55,557 nt of DNA. Source: JAAXGI01 sp963579625. Lineage in GTDB: Bacteria; Gemmatimonadota; Gemmatimonadetes; Longimicrobiales; Gaopeijiaceae. Positions 25,484 through 34,874 of the stretch are shown in pieces. The DNA lies in assembly GCA_963579625.1 (NCBI GenBank), contig CAUZHN010000008.1:1-55557 (forward strand), read 5' to 3'. The translations under genes and the position numbers were made by a program. Within the stretch, counting starts at the first letter, position 1. Each line of letters begins with the position of its first letter. The notes under the pieces are model-generated. The model did not search any database, was not told the origin of the DNA, and saw nothing but the letters and a program-made list of their open reading frames with translations.

Positions 25484-26266
25484 CTATGGCTCTTCCTCCG
25501 CTTCTCCAATCCCACTCACCTCTAAATCGTCAAACTCGACCATGGACACGAGTCTGAGGACTCCCGCCTCGAAGAGGCGGTCATAGTCCGCCACGTCTCC
25601 CACGTCTGGGTCACCCGTGTAGTTCTCGTAGTCCTGAACCATAAGGCCTCCTACCACCCTCCGGTTGACGGCTCTACGGAATCGGGTGGTTCCCACCTCG
25701 GTCGCTTCCCGGTAGGCCAGGTAGTCGAGGCTTCGGTCACCTTCGTGAAACCAATATATGAAGCGATCCTCCCAGTCACGCCCACCTCCTTCCTGTGGGA
25801 AGGTCACCTCCACCTTCTGATACAGTTCGCCGTCTACTTCCACTGTCCCGAGGTCTGTGAGCTGAACGACTGGATCATCCAGGCGGAAGGGAAGGAATCC
25901 GAAGTAAACAACGGAATTCACTGCCGTCTCGAGCTGGGCGCGACTTTGGGAATCCAGGTCCTGGCGCTCTCCATTGACCTCGATCCACGAGCCTTCGTTT
26001 TCCATCACCTCCACAATGGTCTGTCCCAGCGAATCTTCTATCGTGCGTTGATAGCGGAAGACTCCGTTATCCCGGGTGACCTCAAAGGGAATTTCACGGA
26101 ACCCCCAAGAAATGTGGATCCGATCAAAAACGTCACCTCCGTAGTGCTCGATCGACTCTTGTACGATGGCAGCGGTGCCTTTGACCTCTTCCTGACAGGA
26201 GGACAGGAGGAATGCGAGACCTACAGCTCCGCACAGCGATAGTCGGTGAGTGTTGGGACGAGTCAT
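25484..26266 (-). CDS. Predicted lipoprotein (DUF6503-like)
   Basis: 260 residues. The N terminus LSLCGAVGLAFLLSSC has a lipobox (LSSC), so the mature protein is likely lipid-anchored at the cysteine. The rest has no membrane segment. It reads as a beta-rich fold with repeated Trp/Tyr/Phe strands: IHISWGFREIPFEVTRD, YQKVEVTFPQEGGGRDWEDR, FIYWFHEGDRSLDYLAYRE. This resembles DUF6503 / outer-membrane lipoprotein-sorting-type proteins that track a parameter on a grown meal of lipid or sugar, but the function is unknown. It lies upstream of and in the same direction as the PQQ dehydrogenase, separated by 146 bp. Confidence 0.68.
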   Translation of the reverse strand: MTRPNTHRLSLCGAVGLAFLLSSCQEEVKGTAAIVQESIEHYGGDVFDRIHISWGFREIPFEVTRDNGVFRYQRTIEDSLGQTIVEVMENEGSWIEVNGERQDLDSQSRAQLETAVNSVVYFGFLPFRLDDPVVQLTDLGTVEVDGELYQKVEVTFPQEGGGRDWEDRFIYWFHEGDRSLDYLAYREATEVGTTRFRRAVNRRVVGGLMVQDYENYTGDPDVGDVADYDRLFEAGVLRLVSMVEFDDLEVSGIGEAEEEP

Positions 26267-26329
26267 AATGGGTGACTATCTCCCTTTGACTTCGGCGATG
26301 AAAGTTCGCGTTACAATACGTTCTCAGTC

Positions 26330-27205
26330 CTACGCAGCTGAGACCCGGCCTGGCTCGGAGTAGAGATTGAAGCCTCCCCCACGGACGAATCCAGCCAAGG
26401 TCATTCGGAATCGTCTGGCCACTTCCACTGCGAGGCTGGAGGGAGCACCCACTGAAGCCACGACGGTCACACCTGCTGCCAACGCCTTCTGTATGATCTC
26501 GAAGGAGGTCCGACCGCTGACCATAAGAATTTGTCCGCCGAGGGGAAGATTCCCGTCGAGGAAGGCTTTCCCTATCACCTTGTCCACGGCGTTGTGCCGC
26601 CCCACGTCCTCCCGCAGGAGCTTCAACGATCCGTCTGCCTCGAAGAGCCCAGCGGCGTGTAGCCCTCCGGTCCGGTGGAACACGGGTTGACTTTCTCGGA
26701 GACGATCCGGAAGGGAAGCGAGCACACTCGAGTCCACCCGCACATCCCCCGTGTCACTTTCGTTCGGATCCACCTCGGGGAAGGGGCATGCTCCTCGAAT
26801 CTCGATCGCTTCCAACGACCCTTTCCCACACACACCGCAACTGGAGGTCATATAGAAGTTTCGGTTAATGAGCCCCTGATCAAAGGTGACGCCCTCCTTC
26901 AGGCGCACGGTGACTACATTGAACTCGGTGGGACCGTCATCTCCGCAGTACGCGATCTCCTGTACATGATCGCTGACAGTCACGAGGTCTTCTGAGAACA
27001 AGAATCCGGCGGCCAACTCGAAGTCATCACCGGGGGTCCGCATTGTGACCGCCACGCTACGAGTGGTCCATTCGCCCATTTCCGACCACTTGACCCGCAC
27101 CTCCAGGGGCTCCTCCACCGTCACCAGATCCTTCCTTCGGATACTCGTTCCCTTCCGGAATCGAGAAATCCAAGCGCGCACCGTGCGTGGACCGGGAGCG
27201 ATCAT
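26330..27205 (-). CDS. fdhD: Formate dehydrogenase accessory sulfurtransferase FdhD
   Basis: 291 residues from ATG 27205, with GGAGGGA just upstream; a frame extending to 27451 would add 82 unconserved residues. FdhD moves sulfur from IscS to the molybdenum cofactor of formate dehydrogenases. Seen: EEPLEVRV, AVTMRTPGDDFELAAGFLF, the catalytic SSCGVCGKGS loop with Cys123 and Cys126, EDVGRHNAVDKVIG, MVSGRTSFEIIQKA and RRFRMTLAGFVRGG. It is divergent from the molybdopterin oxidoreductase next door, its likely client. Confidence 0.95.
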   Translation of the reverse strand: MIAPGPRTVRAWISRFRKGTSIRRKDLVTVEEPLEVRVKWSEMGEWTTRSVAVTMRTPGDDFELAAGFLFSEDLVTVSDHVQEIAYCGDDGPTEFNVVTVRLKEGVTFDQGLINRNFYMTSSCGVCGKGSLEAIEIRGACPFPEVDPNESDTGDVRVDSSVLASLPDRLRESQPVFHRTGGLHAAGLFEADGSLKLLREDVGRHNAVDKVIGKAFLDGNLPLGGQILMVSGRTSFEIIQKALAAGVTVVASVGAPSSLAVEVARRFRMTLAGFVRGGGFNLYSEPGRVSAA

Positions 27206-27466
27206 CTTCCCTCCATTCTGAGGATCCGCATCCGTGAGGAGGCGTGATCCATCATGCAAGCAATTCTGCACAAGAGCCGAGGGGAAATCTAGGTCCGCTG
27301 AGGGGAGCTCAGCCAGGTGAGGGTTATTTGAAGGCCCGACCGAAATTTTCCGAGGTCTGGAAGTGAAGCGATCGCAGTGTCCTTCTCGGAAAAAGGGGCG
27401 GTCGTGCATCTGACCGACTATTATGGCCGGGTGAGGAGGAGGCGACATCATTTATCGGGGGGTGGA

Positions 27467-29710
27467 ATGACCAAGGGGAGCGGCCGCAAACTTTTAGATC
27501 CGGCCAACTGGGCGAGCTGGAAACCGTTCGGTATAGGGGAGCAGCGCCCCAACAACTACCTAGAGATTACGAGAGCTATAGGTGAGAATCGCGACCAGCT
27601 CGCGTATGCCTGGCGAATTCTTACGCAGGGAACATGTGACGGCTGCTCGCTAGGGACGATGGGTCTGCACGACTGGACCCTAGATGAGATCCATCTATGT
27701 AACATCCGATTACGACTGCTACGTCTGAACACGATGCCGGCGCTGGATCCTGCTGTGCTCACGGATGTCGCACGGCTGAGACGCATGGGTGGCTCCGAGC
27801 TTCGTGACCTTGGGCGACTACCCTACCCCATGATTCGGCGTAAGGGAGAGGCAGGATTCACAAGGGTGACCTGGGATCGGGCCCTCGAAGTGATCAGCAG
27901 CGGGATCCGGGCCACCTCGCCAGATCGGCTCGGGTTCTACCTCACCAGCCGAGGGCAGCCGAACGAGACCTATTTCGCCGCCCAGAAGGCGGTGAGGGCG
28001 ATGGGAACCAACTCTATTGACAACGCCGCCCGCGTATGCCACTCGCCGAGCACCTTCGGGCTCAAGGGCTCGCTTGGGGTTGCAGCGACAACCTGTTCCT
28101 ACAGTGACTGGATCGGGAGCGACCTTGTCGTCTTTATCGGCTCGAATGTGGCGAACAACCAGCCGGTCTCGATGAAGTACCTCTACAAAGCGAAGAAGGC
28201 CGGTACCAAGGTGGTGGTGATCAACAGCTACCGCGAGCCCGGCATGGACCGCTATTGGGTGCCGTCCAATCTAGAGAGTGCCTTGTTCGGCACCAAGATC
28301 GCCGACCGGTTCTTCCTGATAAATGTGGGCGGCGATATCGGCTTCCTGAACGGAACTTTGAAAGCGATGATCCTACGAGGCTGGCTCGACCAAGACTTCA
28401 TCGACCGGCACGTTTCCGGGTTCGATGAGGTTGCCGTTGCTCTAGTCGCACAATCATGGGAAGAGCTCGAGGCGTTGGCTGGAGTATCTCGGATTGAAAT
28501 GGAGGAATTCGCTCGGATGCTTGGGGAGGCCGGGACTGCGGTCCTTGTCTGGAGCATGGGCATCACCCAGCACAAGTTCGGCGAGGATAACGTCCGCGCG
28601 ATAGTGAATCTGGCCCTGACCAAGGGGTTCGTAGGTCGTGACAAATGTGGCGTGATGCCAATTCGTGGCCACTCCGGTGTGCAAGGTGGGGCCGAGATGG
28701 GCGCCTACTCCACGGTCCTTCCAGGTGGCCTGCCGGTTACAGAAGAAAACTCGAAGCGTTTCACCGAGTTGTGGGGGTTCGAAGTCTCGGCCACACCGGG
28801 CCTGACGGCCCCGGAGATGATAGACATCGGATATGATAGGCGCCTGGACGTGCTGTTTAGCTCCGGAGGAAACTTCCTCCGGGTCTTGCCTGAGCCGGAT
28901 TACTGTGAGCAGGCGCTTGCGCGTATTCCTCTTCGAGTCCATCTGGACATCGTCCTATCCAGCCAGATGCTGGTGGACCCGGCTCACACGGTTGTCCTTT
29001 TGCCGGCGGCCACCAGGTATGAGATGCCGGGGGGAGTCACGGAGACCACGACCGAGCGCCGCGTGATTTTCAGTCCTGAGGTTCCGGGTCCGCGCATTTA
29101 CGAAGCCCGACCAGAGTGGGAGGTCTTTTGCGATCTCGCGAAGATGGTCGTCCCGGACCGGGCCGCAAAAGTTCACTTCAACGACACTGCAGCCATTCGT
29201 AGAGAGATCGCAGAGGCGATCCCATTCTACGATGGGATCCAACACCTCAGTAAGTTTGGTGACCAGTTCCAATATGGTGGGCCTCACCTGTGTGCGGGAT
29301 GGAAGTTCCCCACGCCAGATGGGAGGGCTCGCTTCTCCGTGGTGGAGTTGCCAGAGGTCAAGTTACCAGAGGGACACTTCATAGTGGCGACTCGCCGCGG
29401 TAAGCAGTTCAACACCATCGTCTATGGAGCGACGGATCCACTGACTGGCGCCGAACGTGAAGCGGTCTTCATCAGTCGTCAGGATGCTGACGGGCTAGAG
29501 ATCGGTGAAGGGGACGCGGTTTTGCTACGCAACGAGGTGGGTGAAATGTACGGTCGTGCCACAATTGCACGGGTCAAGCCGCGGACCCTTCAGGTGCACT
29601 GGCCCGAAGGTCAGGTACTCATTGATCGCAAGGTACGATCACCGCAGGCGGGGATTCCTGACTACAACGCGGCTGTTACGCTGGAAAAAATTGGGCGTTC
29701 ACTACCGTGA
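27467..29710 (+). CDS. FdhF/YdeP-family molybdopterin oxidoreductase (formate dehydrogenase-like)
   Basis: 747 residues from ATG 27467 behind a G-rich stretch; a GTG at 27377 would add 30 residues. It is a DMSO reductase-superfamily Mo/W-bisMGD enzyme. The N terminus has the YdeP-type cysteine motif TQGTCDGCSLGTMGLHDW followed by IHLCNIRLRLLRLNTM, which may hold an Fe-S cluster. MGD-binding features include GSNVANNQPVSMKYL, GVMPIRGHSGVQGG and the C-terminal MopB domain with VATRRGKQFNTIVYG. No selenocysteine codon is seen. The neighbours fdhD and an oxalate/formate-type transporter support a role in formate metabolism, but YdeP-type proteins have uncertain activity. Confidence 0.9.
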   Translation: MTKGSGRKLLDPANWASWKPFGIGEQRPNNYLEITRAIGENRDQLAYAWRILTQGTCDGCSLGTMGLHDWTLDEIHLCNIRLRLLRLNTMPALDPAVLTDVARLRRMGGSELRDLGRLPYPMIRRKGEAGFTRVTWDRALEVISSGIRATSPDRLGFYLTSRGQPNETYFAAQKAVRAMGTNSIDNAARVCHSPSTFGLKGSLGVAATTCSYSDWIGSDLVVFIGSNVANNQPVSMKYLYKAKKAGTKVVVINSYREPGMDRYWVPSNLESALFGTKIADRFFLINVGGDIGFLNGTLKAMILRGWLDQDFIDRHVSGFDEVAVALVAQSWEELEALAGVSRIEMEEFARMLGEAGTAVLVWSMGITQHKFGEDNVRAIVNLALTKGFVGRDKCGVMPIRGHSGVQGGAEMGAYSTVLPGGLPVTEENSKRFTELWGFEVSATPGLTAPEMIDIGYDRRLDVLFSSGGNFLRVLPEPDYCEQALARIPLRVHLDIVLSSQMLVDPAHTVVLLPAATRYEMPGGVTETTTERRVIFSPEVPGPRIYEARPEWEVFCDLAKMVVPDRAAKVHFNDTAAIRREIAEAIPFYDGIQHLSKFGDQFQYGGPHLCAGWKFPTPDGRARFSVVELPEVKLPEGHFIVATRRGKQFNTIVYGATDPLTGAEREAVFISRQDADGLEIGEGDAVLLRNEVGEMYGRATIARVKPRTLQVHWPEGQVLIDRKVRSPQAGIPDYNAAVTLEKIGRSLP

Positions 29711-29754
29711 GTGGGTGAGAGGACGGCAATATTTCTATCTGGGAGAATCGCGAC

Positions 29755-30978
29755 GTGGCTGCCGAACAGAACGACCCCACCAAAGGCCGCTGGCTGCTGG
29801 CTGGTGCCGCAGTATTAGTGCAGCTTGCACTGGGGGCGGTGTATGCTTGGAGCGTGTTCGTCAACCCGCTCATTAGCCAGATGGGCTGGTCACGGACGCA
29901 AACTGCGCTCCCTTTCATCGTCACGGTCGGAGTGCTCTTCATTGGCACCCTTGTGGGCGGGCGCATCCAGGACCGTATCGGCCCACGCCCCGTAGTATTG
30001 GCTGGCGGGATCATTTACTCGGTAGGGGTGATGCTGGCCTCTCTCGTGAGCACGCCAGACCAACTCTGGCTTCTCGTGCTTACCTACGGGGTAGTTGCGG
30101 GGCTCGGGCTTGGTGTCGGCTATATTGTTCCGATCGCTATGCTGGTCAAGTGGTTTCCTGACAAGCGCGGGCTCATCACTGGTATCGCTGTGGCAGGCTT
30201 CGGGGCGGGTGCGCTGATTACGGCGCCTGTGGCCAATCGGCTCATGGTAGCCGATGACGTTTCTCAGGTCTTTCTGCCACTGGGTCTCGCCTATTTAGTG
30301 GCCACTATTCTGGGTGGGGCGTTCTTCCGTAACCCGTCAGCAGGCTATCGGGTACCTGGTTTCGATGGATCGAGAGCGCGGGTTGCGGGCACAGTCCACT
30401 CCTTTAAGCTCGGAGAGGCACTCCGGACTCCTCAGTGGTATCGGCTGACCGCGATCCTTGCCTTGAACGTTACAGCTGGAATCGCACTCATATCTCAGGC
30501 CGCACCGGCTGCAGTGGAGATCACCGGCATGAGTGCGGCGAGCGCCGCGAGCCTCGTTGGTGTCTTCGCTGTCTTCAATGGCGCAGGGCGTGTCGTATGG
30601 GGGTGGACCAGCGACTTCATTGGGAGAATGCGCGTGTTCTTGGCCATCTTCGCTGTCCAAGTCTTGTGCTTCGCCCTGCTGCCAGGCGCGATGTCCGTCA
30701 CGCTCTTCGTTGTGCTAGGCTCGCTGGTTTATCTGTGTTATGGAGGCGGCTTCGGCACGATGCCGGCCACCGCCGCGGACTTCTTCGGTCCTGACAACGC
30801 CGGTGGTATCTACGGGGCGATGATCGTGGGCTGGAGTATCGGTGGAGTTGTGGGTCCGTTAGTCATCGCGGCGATTGCCGATGCGACCGGAGGGTTTACC
30901 ATCCCCTTCTACATCATTGCAGCGATGGTGCTAGGCTCCTCGGTCCTCCCGCTCACCACCAAGAAGCCGGCTGAGTGA
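29755..30978 (+). CDS. OFA-family MFS transporter (oxalate/formate antiporter type)
   Basis: 407 residues, GTG start, about twelve hydrophobic segments. The first helix carries LALGAVYAWSVFVNPL, the signature of the oxalate/formate antiporter (OFA) family. The loop 2-3 motif GGRIQDRIGPRPVV is the general MFS signature. Later helices contain GLGLGVGYIVPIAMLVKWFP and GYGG-like YGGGFGTMPATAADFFGP, both typical of OFA proteins. It begins 44 bp after the molybdopterin oxidoreductase, so it probably moves formate, oxalate or a related anion for that enzyme (inference). Confidence 0.87.
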   Translation: MAAEQNDPTKGRWLLAGAAVLVQLALGAVYAWSVFVNPLISQMGWSRTQTALPFIVTVGVLFIGTLVGGRIQDRIGPRPVVLAGGIIYSVGVMLASLVSTPDQLWLLVLTYGVVAGLGLGVGYIVPIAMLVKWFPDKRGLITGIAVAGFGAGALITAPVANRLMVADDVSQVFLPLGLAYLVATILGGAFFRNPSAGYRVPGFDGSRARVAGTVHSFKLGEALRTPQWYRLTAILALNVTAGIALISQAAPAAVEITGMSAASAASLVGVFAVFNGAGRVVWGWTSDFIGRMRVFLAIFAVQVLCFALLPGAMSVTLFVVLGSLVYLCYGGGFGTMPATAADFFGPDNAGGIYGAMIVGWSIGGVVGPLVIAAIADATGGFTIPFYIIAAMVLGSSVLPLTTKKPAE

Positions 30979-31083
30979 CCCCAGTCGCCCCTGGCGATTC
31001 CTGGAGTGCCTCAGATGGCTTTTGTCAGAATCAGGATGTCTCGATTCAGGATCACGTGGTCCTGAGAGTACTTCAAGAGCAAC

Positions 31084-32496
31084 TCAATCACCTGGTCTTG
31101 GGTTTGCTCCGCCATTAGATCCAGCGGAGGACGGTCTAGAGAGATTCGTTTTCTGTGGCGGTGAACGGGTCCCCGAGGAGGGGGAAGGCCTTGCCCGCGG
31201 TGCGGACTGAATTGTCCCAGATCGTGACCGCGTCGTACTCTGAGCAGTAGCCCGTGTTGGAGCTCGGAGTTGTCCCGTGGGCCGCGGGTTTGCCGACCGG
31301 GCGGTCCGGTCCTGGCCGCTAGGACGGGTGGTTGCCTGACCCGTCGGCCGGCGAGTTCCGCTCCCATGGCTCCTGGCAGAAGAGGATTGGGTACGGGAGC
31401 CCAAACTTCTGATCACGATGGGCCGGCTTGTTCCCGTTGCAAGGGGCTCTCGGTGGCGGGCGATAGCCCGGTCGGTGTGTATCTCGGGAGTCGGAGTCTT
31501 GGAGGCTGCTCGCTCGAGTTCCGTCCGGGCTACCGCCCCCCTCCCTACAGGCCTAACCGCGGCGACCGGGGATCGAGGTTCAGCTCGGCTGGTCGCCTGT
31601 CGGAAAACCGCCGATCGTGTTACTGGCTTACTCTGAGAGCTCATCCTCTCTGTCGGCGTTCTGACCCGAGTCACAGAGGGCCGGGGATTTTCCTTGTGGG
31701 GCTGAGACACCCAGCTCCCGCTCCCGACTCGTGGAGATAGTCCCGCTCGCACTGCGTGTGGAGTCAAACTGACCACCCAGCGTGGCCGAGTGTCAACGTA
31801 GATTGTACGTGAGTCCAGGCGGGGGCTGTGCCAGGGGTAGCGGTTCCACCCGTACGACCATGGATCGAAGGGGTGCCAGGCGTAGGGGTCGGTTCCCCAA
31901 TAGGTGCCTAACGAGAGATGGACCCCTACCGACCATCCGTGAAGCCCCAGGGACCGGTGGGAGGTGTGGTAGGACGGATAGCTTGGGTACCATGCCCAGG
32001 CTGCTGAAGGATATGGCAACCAAGAGGCTGCCGCCCAACCTGTAGGACACCGGCGCCAATCGGAAGACCGGGGATTCCAGAGCAAGTCCCAGCAGCTGCT
32101 CCCCCGATACCCATACCCGTAGTGGTGGTAGGAATCCCTATTTCGTTGCCAATCGCGGTGGGCGCCCCTCATCCCGTATCGGTGATTCACCAGCCCCCCA
32201 CTCATGCCGGAAGAAAACCAAAACCCGTGAAGCCCCTGTGTTACCCCGAACCAGACGGACGAATGGGTCTGGGAGGTCGTGCGAGGTGTGCTGACGTCGA
32301 AGCCTACACCCACCCGCTGCCCTTCAAGGTGGGCCGCCGTGAGAAGAAGAGTGAGCAGCAGCTGAACACCAACTAGTACCGGCCTCACAGTCGGTCTGGA
32401 TGGCAGCGGTGCAGAAAAAGAAGAAGATGGCTCTGAGGAAGGGAGGCGTTTCGCGCACATCGGACCACTTCTGCCGGAAAAGACTCTAGATTGCAT
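31084..32496 (-). CDS. Low-complexity secreted protein, Trp/Tyr-rich centre and Ser/Arg/Thr/Pro-rich tail
   Basis: 470 residues from ATG 32496; ATG 32460 is an equally possible start. A hydrophobic stretch VLVGVQLLLTLLLTAAHLEG around residues 42-61 looks like a signal peptide or anchor. The central part (about 95-250) is rich in Trp, Tyr, His, Gly and Pro, for example WAWYPSYPSYHTSHRSLG and YAWHPFDPWSYGWNRYPW. The last 200 residues are biased to Ser, Arg, Thr and Pro and probably disordered. No family recognised. The reading frame is long and uninterrupted with a signal segment, which favours a real gene, but compositional bias leaves doubt. Confidence 0.55.
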   Translation of the reverse strand: MQSRVFSGRSGPMCAKRLPSSEPSSSFSAPLPSRPTVRPVLVGVQLLLTLLLTAAHLEGQRVGVGFDVSTPRTTSQTHSSVWFGVTQGLHGFWFSSGMSGGLVNHRYGMRGAHRDWQRNRDSYHHYGYGYRGSSCWDLLWNPRSSDWRRCPTGWAAASWLPYPSAAWAWYPSYPSYHTSHRSLGLHGWSVGVHLSLGTYWGTDPYAWHPFDPWSYGWNRYPWHSPRLDSRTIYVDTRPRWVVSLTPHAVRAGLSPRVGSGSWVSQPHKENPRPSVTRVRTPTERMSSQSKPVTRSAVFRQATSRAEPRSPVAAVRPVGRGAVARTELERAASKTPTPEIHTDRAIARHREPLATGTSRPIVIRSLGSRTQSSSARSHGSGTRRPTGQATTRPSGQDRTARSANPRPTGQLRAPTRATAQSTTRSRSGTIQSAPRARPSPSSGTRSPPQKTNLSRPSSAGSNGGANPRPGD

Positions 32497-32708
32497 GTGG
32501 TAAATTCGATGGATTGTGCCGGGTGACAGTTGTCGCCCGGACAAGCCCTTAAGCTTCCTGAAAAGGTCTGGGGGTAGAGGACTTCTAGACTGAGTCCGCG
32601 TCAGTATCCCCAACGAATGGAACGCCAATCGCACGCTCTGAATCGTGCCAGATCGAAACAGAAATGTCCATTTAAAGAGGACGGCTACGGGCCAGTGTCG
32701 GTGTGGTT

Positions 32709-32885
32709 TCAACGTAGAAACCCATCAAGAGCTAAGAGCGCCGCGAAGAAAGTAAATGGTGCCAGAACAAGAAAGAGGGGACCGAGCCAGCCAGCCCAAC
32801 TGTCGTCGTTTTCGGTGCTAGGGGGCGGTTCGCCAACCGCTTGCTTTGAGGGGCTCGAGGGGCCCAACGGCAACTCAGGCGTCAT
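32709..32885 (-). CDS. Small single-pass membrane protein, 58 residues
   Basis: Starts at ATG 32885, four bases after a strong GGAGGA. Residues 1-30 are hydrophilic and Pro/Ser-rich; residues 32-52 (WLGPLFLVLAPFTFFAALLA) form one membrane helix, and the end is LDGFLR. A longer frame reaching 33338 would overlap rho and is not credible. It is divergent from rho and upstream of the secreted low-complexity protein. Function unknown. Confidence 0.6.
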   Translation of the reverse strand: MTPELPLGPSSPSKQAVGEPPPSTENDDSWAGWLGPLFLVLAPFTFFAALLALDGFLR

Positions 32886-33053
32886 AGGTTCCTCCAAACG
32901 AAAACTTCTCGCCTCCCTTGTCCTGCGGAGACATCCGATGTAGGGTGTAGAATCGTAGTAATTCCCTGAACCCTCGGTCCCCCCGCGGGTTCCGGTGGGG
33001 GCAAAGTTCTTTGTCTTTGGCTTTTCCCGTATCACCCTCTCGATTGTGGTAAC

Positions 33054-34193
33054 GTGACCAATAACCAGTGGTTGGGTGTGCTGAAAGTCCTCCCCGGAGG
33101 CTCTGGATTTATACGTCGCAAAACGGCGGGCTACATCCCGAGCAAAGACGACGTCTATGTTAGCGGCAAAGTCGTGTCCCGGTTTAGACTCAGGACCGGC
33201 GACGAGTTGTACGGGAGCGTCGGAGGGCGCCCCAAGAATGGGAAGGCCCCTCCACTCTCCCACCTGGAACTCGTGAACGGGCGTCCCCCGAACGAAGTGC
33301 GTGACCGTCCCAAGTTCGATCGTCTCGGTGCGCTCCACCCCGATGAACAGCTCCTCCTCGAGTGCGATATCCGGTACCGAGGAGAACGGGACTACACCAA
33401 CCGGGTCGTCGATCTATTCTGTCCTGTAGGGAAGGGACAGCGCGCGATGATCGTCGCGCCGGCCAAGGCCGGGAAGACGACGGTTCTCCAGCGGGTTGCC
33501 GAAGGAGTAGTGCGTAACAACCCGGAATGCACTCTCTTCATCCTGTTAATTGACGAGCGACCTGAGGAAATCACTGAGATGGAGTCATGTGGGTTCGGTG
33601 AGGTGATGGCCTCGTCATTTGATTTTCCGGCGGATCGACACACGGCTTTAGCGGAGGTCACTCTCGAGCGCGCTCGCCGAAGGGTGGAGATGGGAGAGGA
33701 CGTGGTGCTGATCCTGGATTCGATCACTCGACTCGCCAGAGCCTACAACACTGTCGAGGAGGGAAGTGGCCGCACGCTCACGGGGGGACTCGACGCGACC
33801 GCCTTGGAGAAGCCCAAGCGGTTTTTGGGAAGTGCGAGGAAGGTAGATCCGAAAAGCGGAGGGTCTCTGACGATCGTTGCGACCGCGCTGGTCGATACGG
33901 GCTCTCGGATGGATCAGGTGATTTTCGAGGAATTCAAGGGCACAGGAAACAGTGAGCTCATCCTTAGCCGAGAACTCGCTGACAAGCGGATCTTCCCCGC
34001 TATCGATATAGTGGGATCTGCCACCCGCCGTGAGGAACTCCTCCTGAGCCCCGAAGCGCTTGCCATCTCTCGGGCGCTGCGGCGACAGTTCGCGGATCAG
34101 GGGCCTGTCGACGCTATGAACGGACTTCTGAACGTCATGCGAAAAATGAAGACCAACGCCGACCTGCTCGAGCTTAGCCGGATGGCGACCTGA
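33054..34193 (+). CDS. rho: Transcription termination factor Rho, short form
   Basis: 379 residues from GTG, about 40 shorter at the N terminus than E. coli Rho. The N-terminal helical subdomain is absent: the protein starts at the RNA-binding cold-shock-like domain (LGVLKVLPGGSGFIR, DDVYVSGKVVSRFRLRTGD). The ATPase domain has Walker A PAKAGKT near residue 137, LIDERPEEITEME, Walker B VVLILDSITRLARAYN, the LTGGLDATALEKPKRFLGSAR segment and TALVDTGSRMDQVIFEEFKG, with FPAIDIVGSATRREELLL after it. Its 3' end overlaps the convergent gene by 20 bp. It could be the only Rho or a short paralog; the window does not tell. Confidence 0.92.
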   Translation: MTNNQWLGVLKVLPGGSGFIRRKTAGYIPSKDDVYVSGKVVSRFRLRTGDELYGSVGGRPKNGKAPPLSHLELVNGRPPNEVRDRPKFDRLGALHPDEQLLLECDIRYRGERDYTNRVVDLFCPVGKGQRAMIVAPAKAGKTTVLQRVAEGVVRNNPECTLFILLIDERPEEITEMESCGFGEVMASSFDFPADRHTALAEVTLERARRRVEMGEDVVLILDSITRLARAYNTVEEGSGRTLTGGLDATALEKPKRFLGSARKVDPKSGGSLTIVATALVDTGSRMDQVIFEEFKGTGNSELILSRELADKRIFPAIDIVGSATRREELLLSPEALAISRALRRQFADQGPVDAMNGLLNVMRKMKTNADLLELSRMAT

Positions 34194-34719
34194 CGAGTGA
34201 CTCGATCAGATCCTTGAGGGAGGCCAGCGATGCGTCAATCTGGGCTCCCTGGAGTTCGTTCATCCGGCCTGCCAGGTAGCCAAGAAGAGGGTTCCACCCG
34301 AAATCCCCCTCCTCCCTCCAGTAGATCTGGGTTCCGCCGGTAGCCCCCAGCAATTCTATCCAGCCCCGGATCAGGATGGAGCCGTCCTCTACTTTCACCT
34401 CGTAGATGATTTCCCTTGGCAACTCACTGGCTGCGATTACGAACTCTCCCTGACCGTAGCCGGGATCGTCCCATCGACGACCCGAACCCGGTCCCTCAGC
34501 GGGCCCAAAGAGTTCGACGCCTGACTCCGGCGCTGGAGTCCACTCCTCCCATCTGGCCGCACTGTTTAGGAATGGAAACACTTCTTCAGGGGGAGCTCCG
34601 ATCTTGATGTTGCGCTCGGCTTCCCACTCTCCCGGCAGAAGAAGTCCAACAATCATGAGACCACCGAAGAGAAGTGCTACCGCGCCGAGGAATAGCCCAG
34701 CAATTTTGAATGGATGCAC
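34174..34719 (-). CDS. SRPBCC-family protein with N-terminal membrane anchor
   Basis: 181 residues. A hydrophobic N terminus (about 5-28, IAGLFLGAVALLFGGLMIVG) anchors or exports the protein. The remainder is an SRPBCC / polyketide-cyclase-like domain: the opening strand ERNIKIGAPPEEVFPFLNSAARWEEWTP is the family start, and VTWREEGD-like IYWREEGDFGWNPLLGYLAGRM matches its later part. The domain usually binds a hydrophobic ligand; the ligand is unknown. The 3' ends of this gene and rho overlap by 20 bp. Confidence 0.75.
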   Translation of the reverse strand: MHPFKIAGLFLGAVALLFGGLMIVGLLLPGEWEAERNIKIGAPPEEVFPFLNSAARWEEWTPAPESGVELFGPAEGPGSGRRWDDPGYGQGEFVIAASELPREIIYEVKVEDGSILIRGWIELLGATGGTQIYWREEGDFGWNPLLGYLAGRMNELQGAQIDASLASLKDLIESLVRSPSG

Positions 34720-34874
34720 TATGCTACTCCTAATTAATCCAAAGGGTGAAAGGGGATAGAGGGCTGATATAGCGTTAGAACGCCTCTCCGGTGCTTGGCA
34801 TCGTAATCGTCATTCTTTCTTCTTAACCTCGCCAGACCCTTGCGTGGGACCCGCTGTACTTCTTCAACAACCTT

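Noticed and set aside
31011..31115. Possible 34-residue peptide MAEQTQDQVIELLLKYSQDH...
   Set aside because: Protein-like composition but no ribosome binding site, and it overlaps the end of the secreted low-complexity gene in another frame.
32886..33338. N-terminal extension of the 58-residue membrane protein to 209 residues
   Set aside because: The added part is antisense to the rho N terminus and lacks a start signal; the internal ATG has a strong ribosome binding site.
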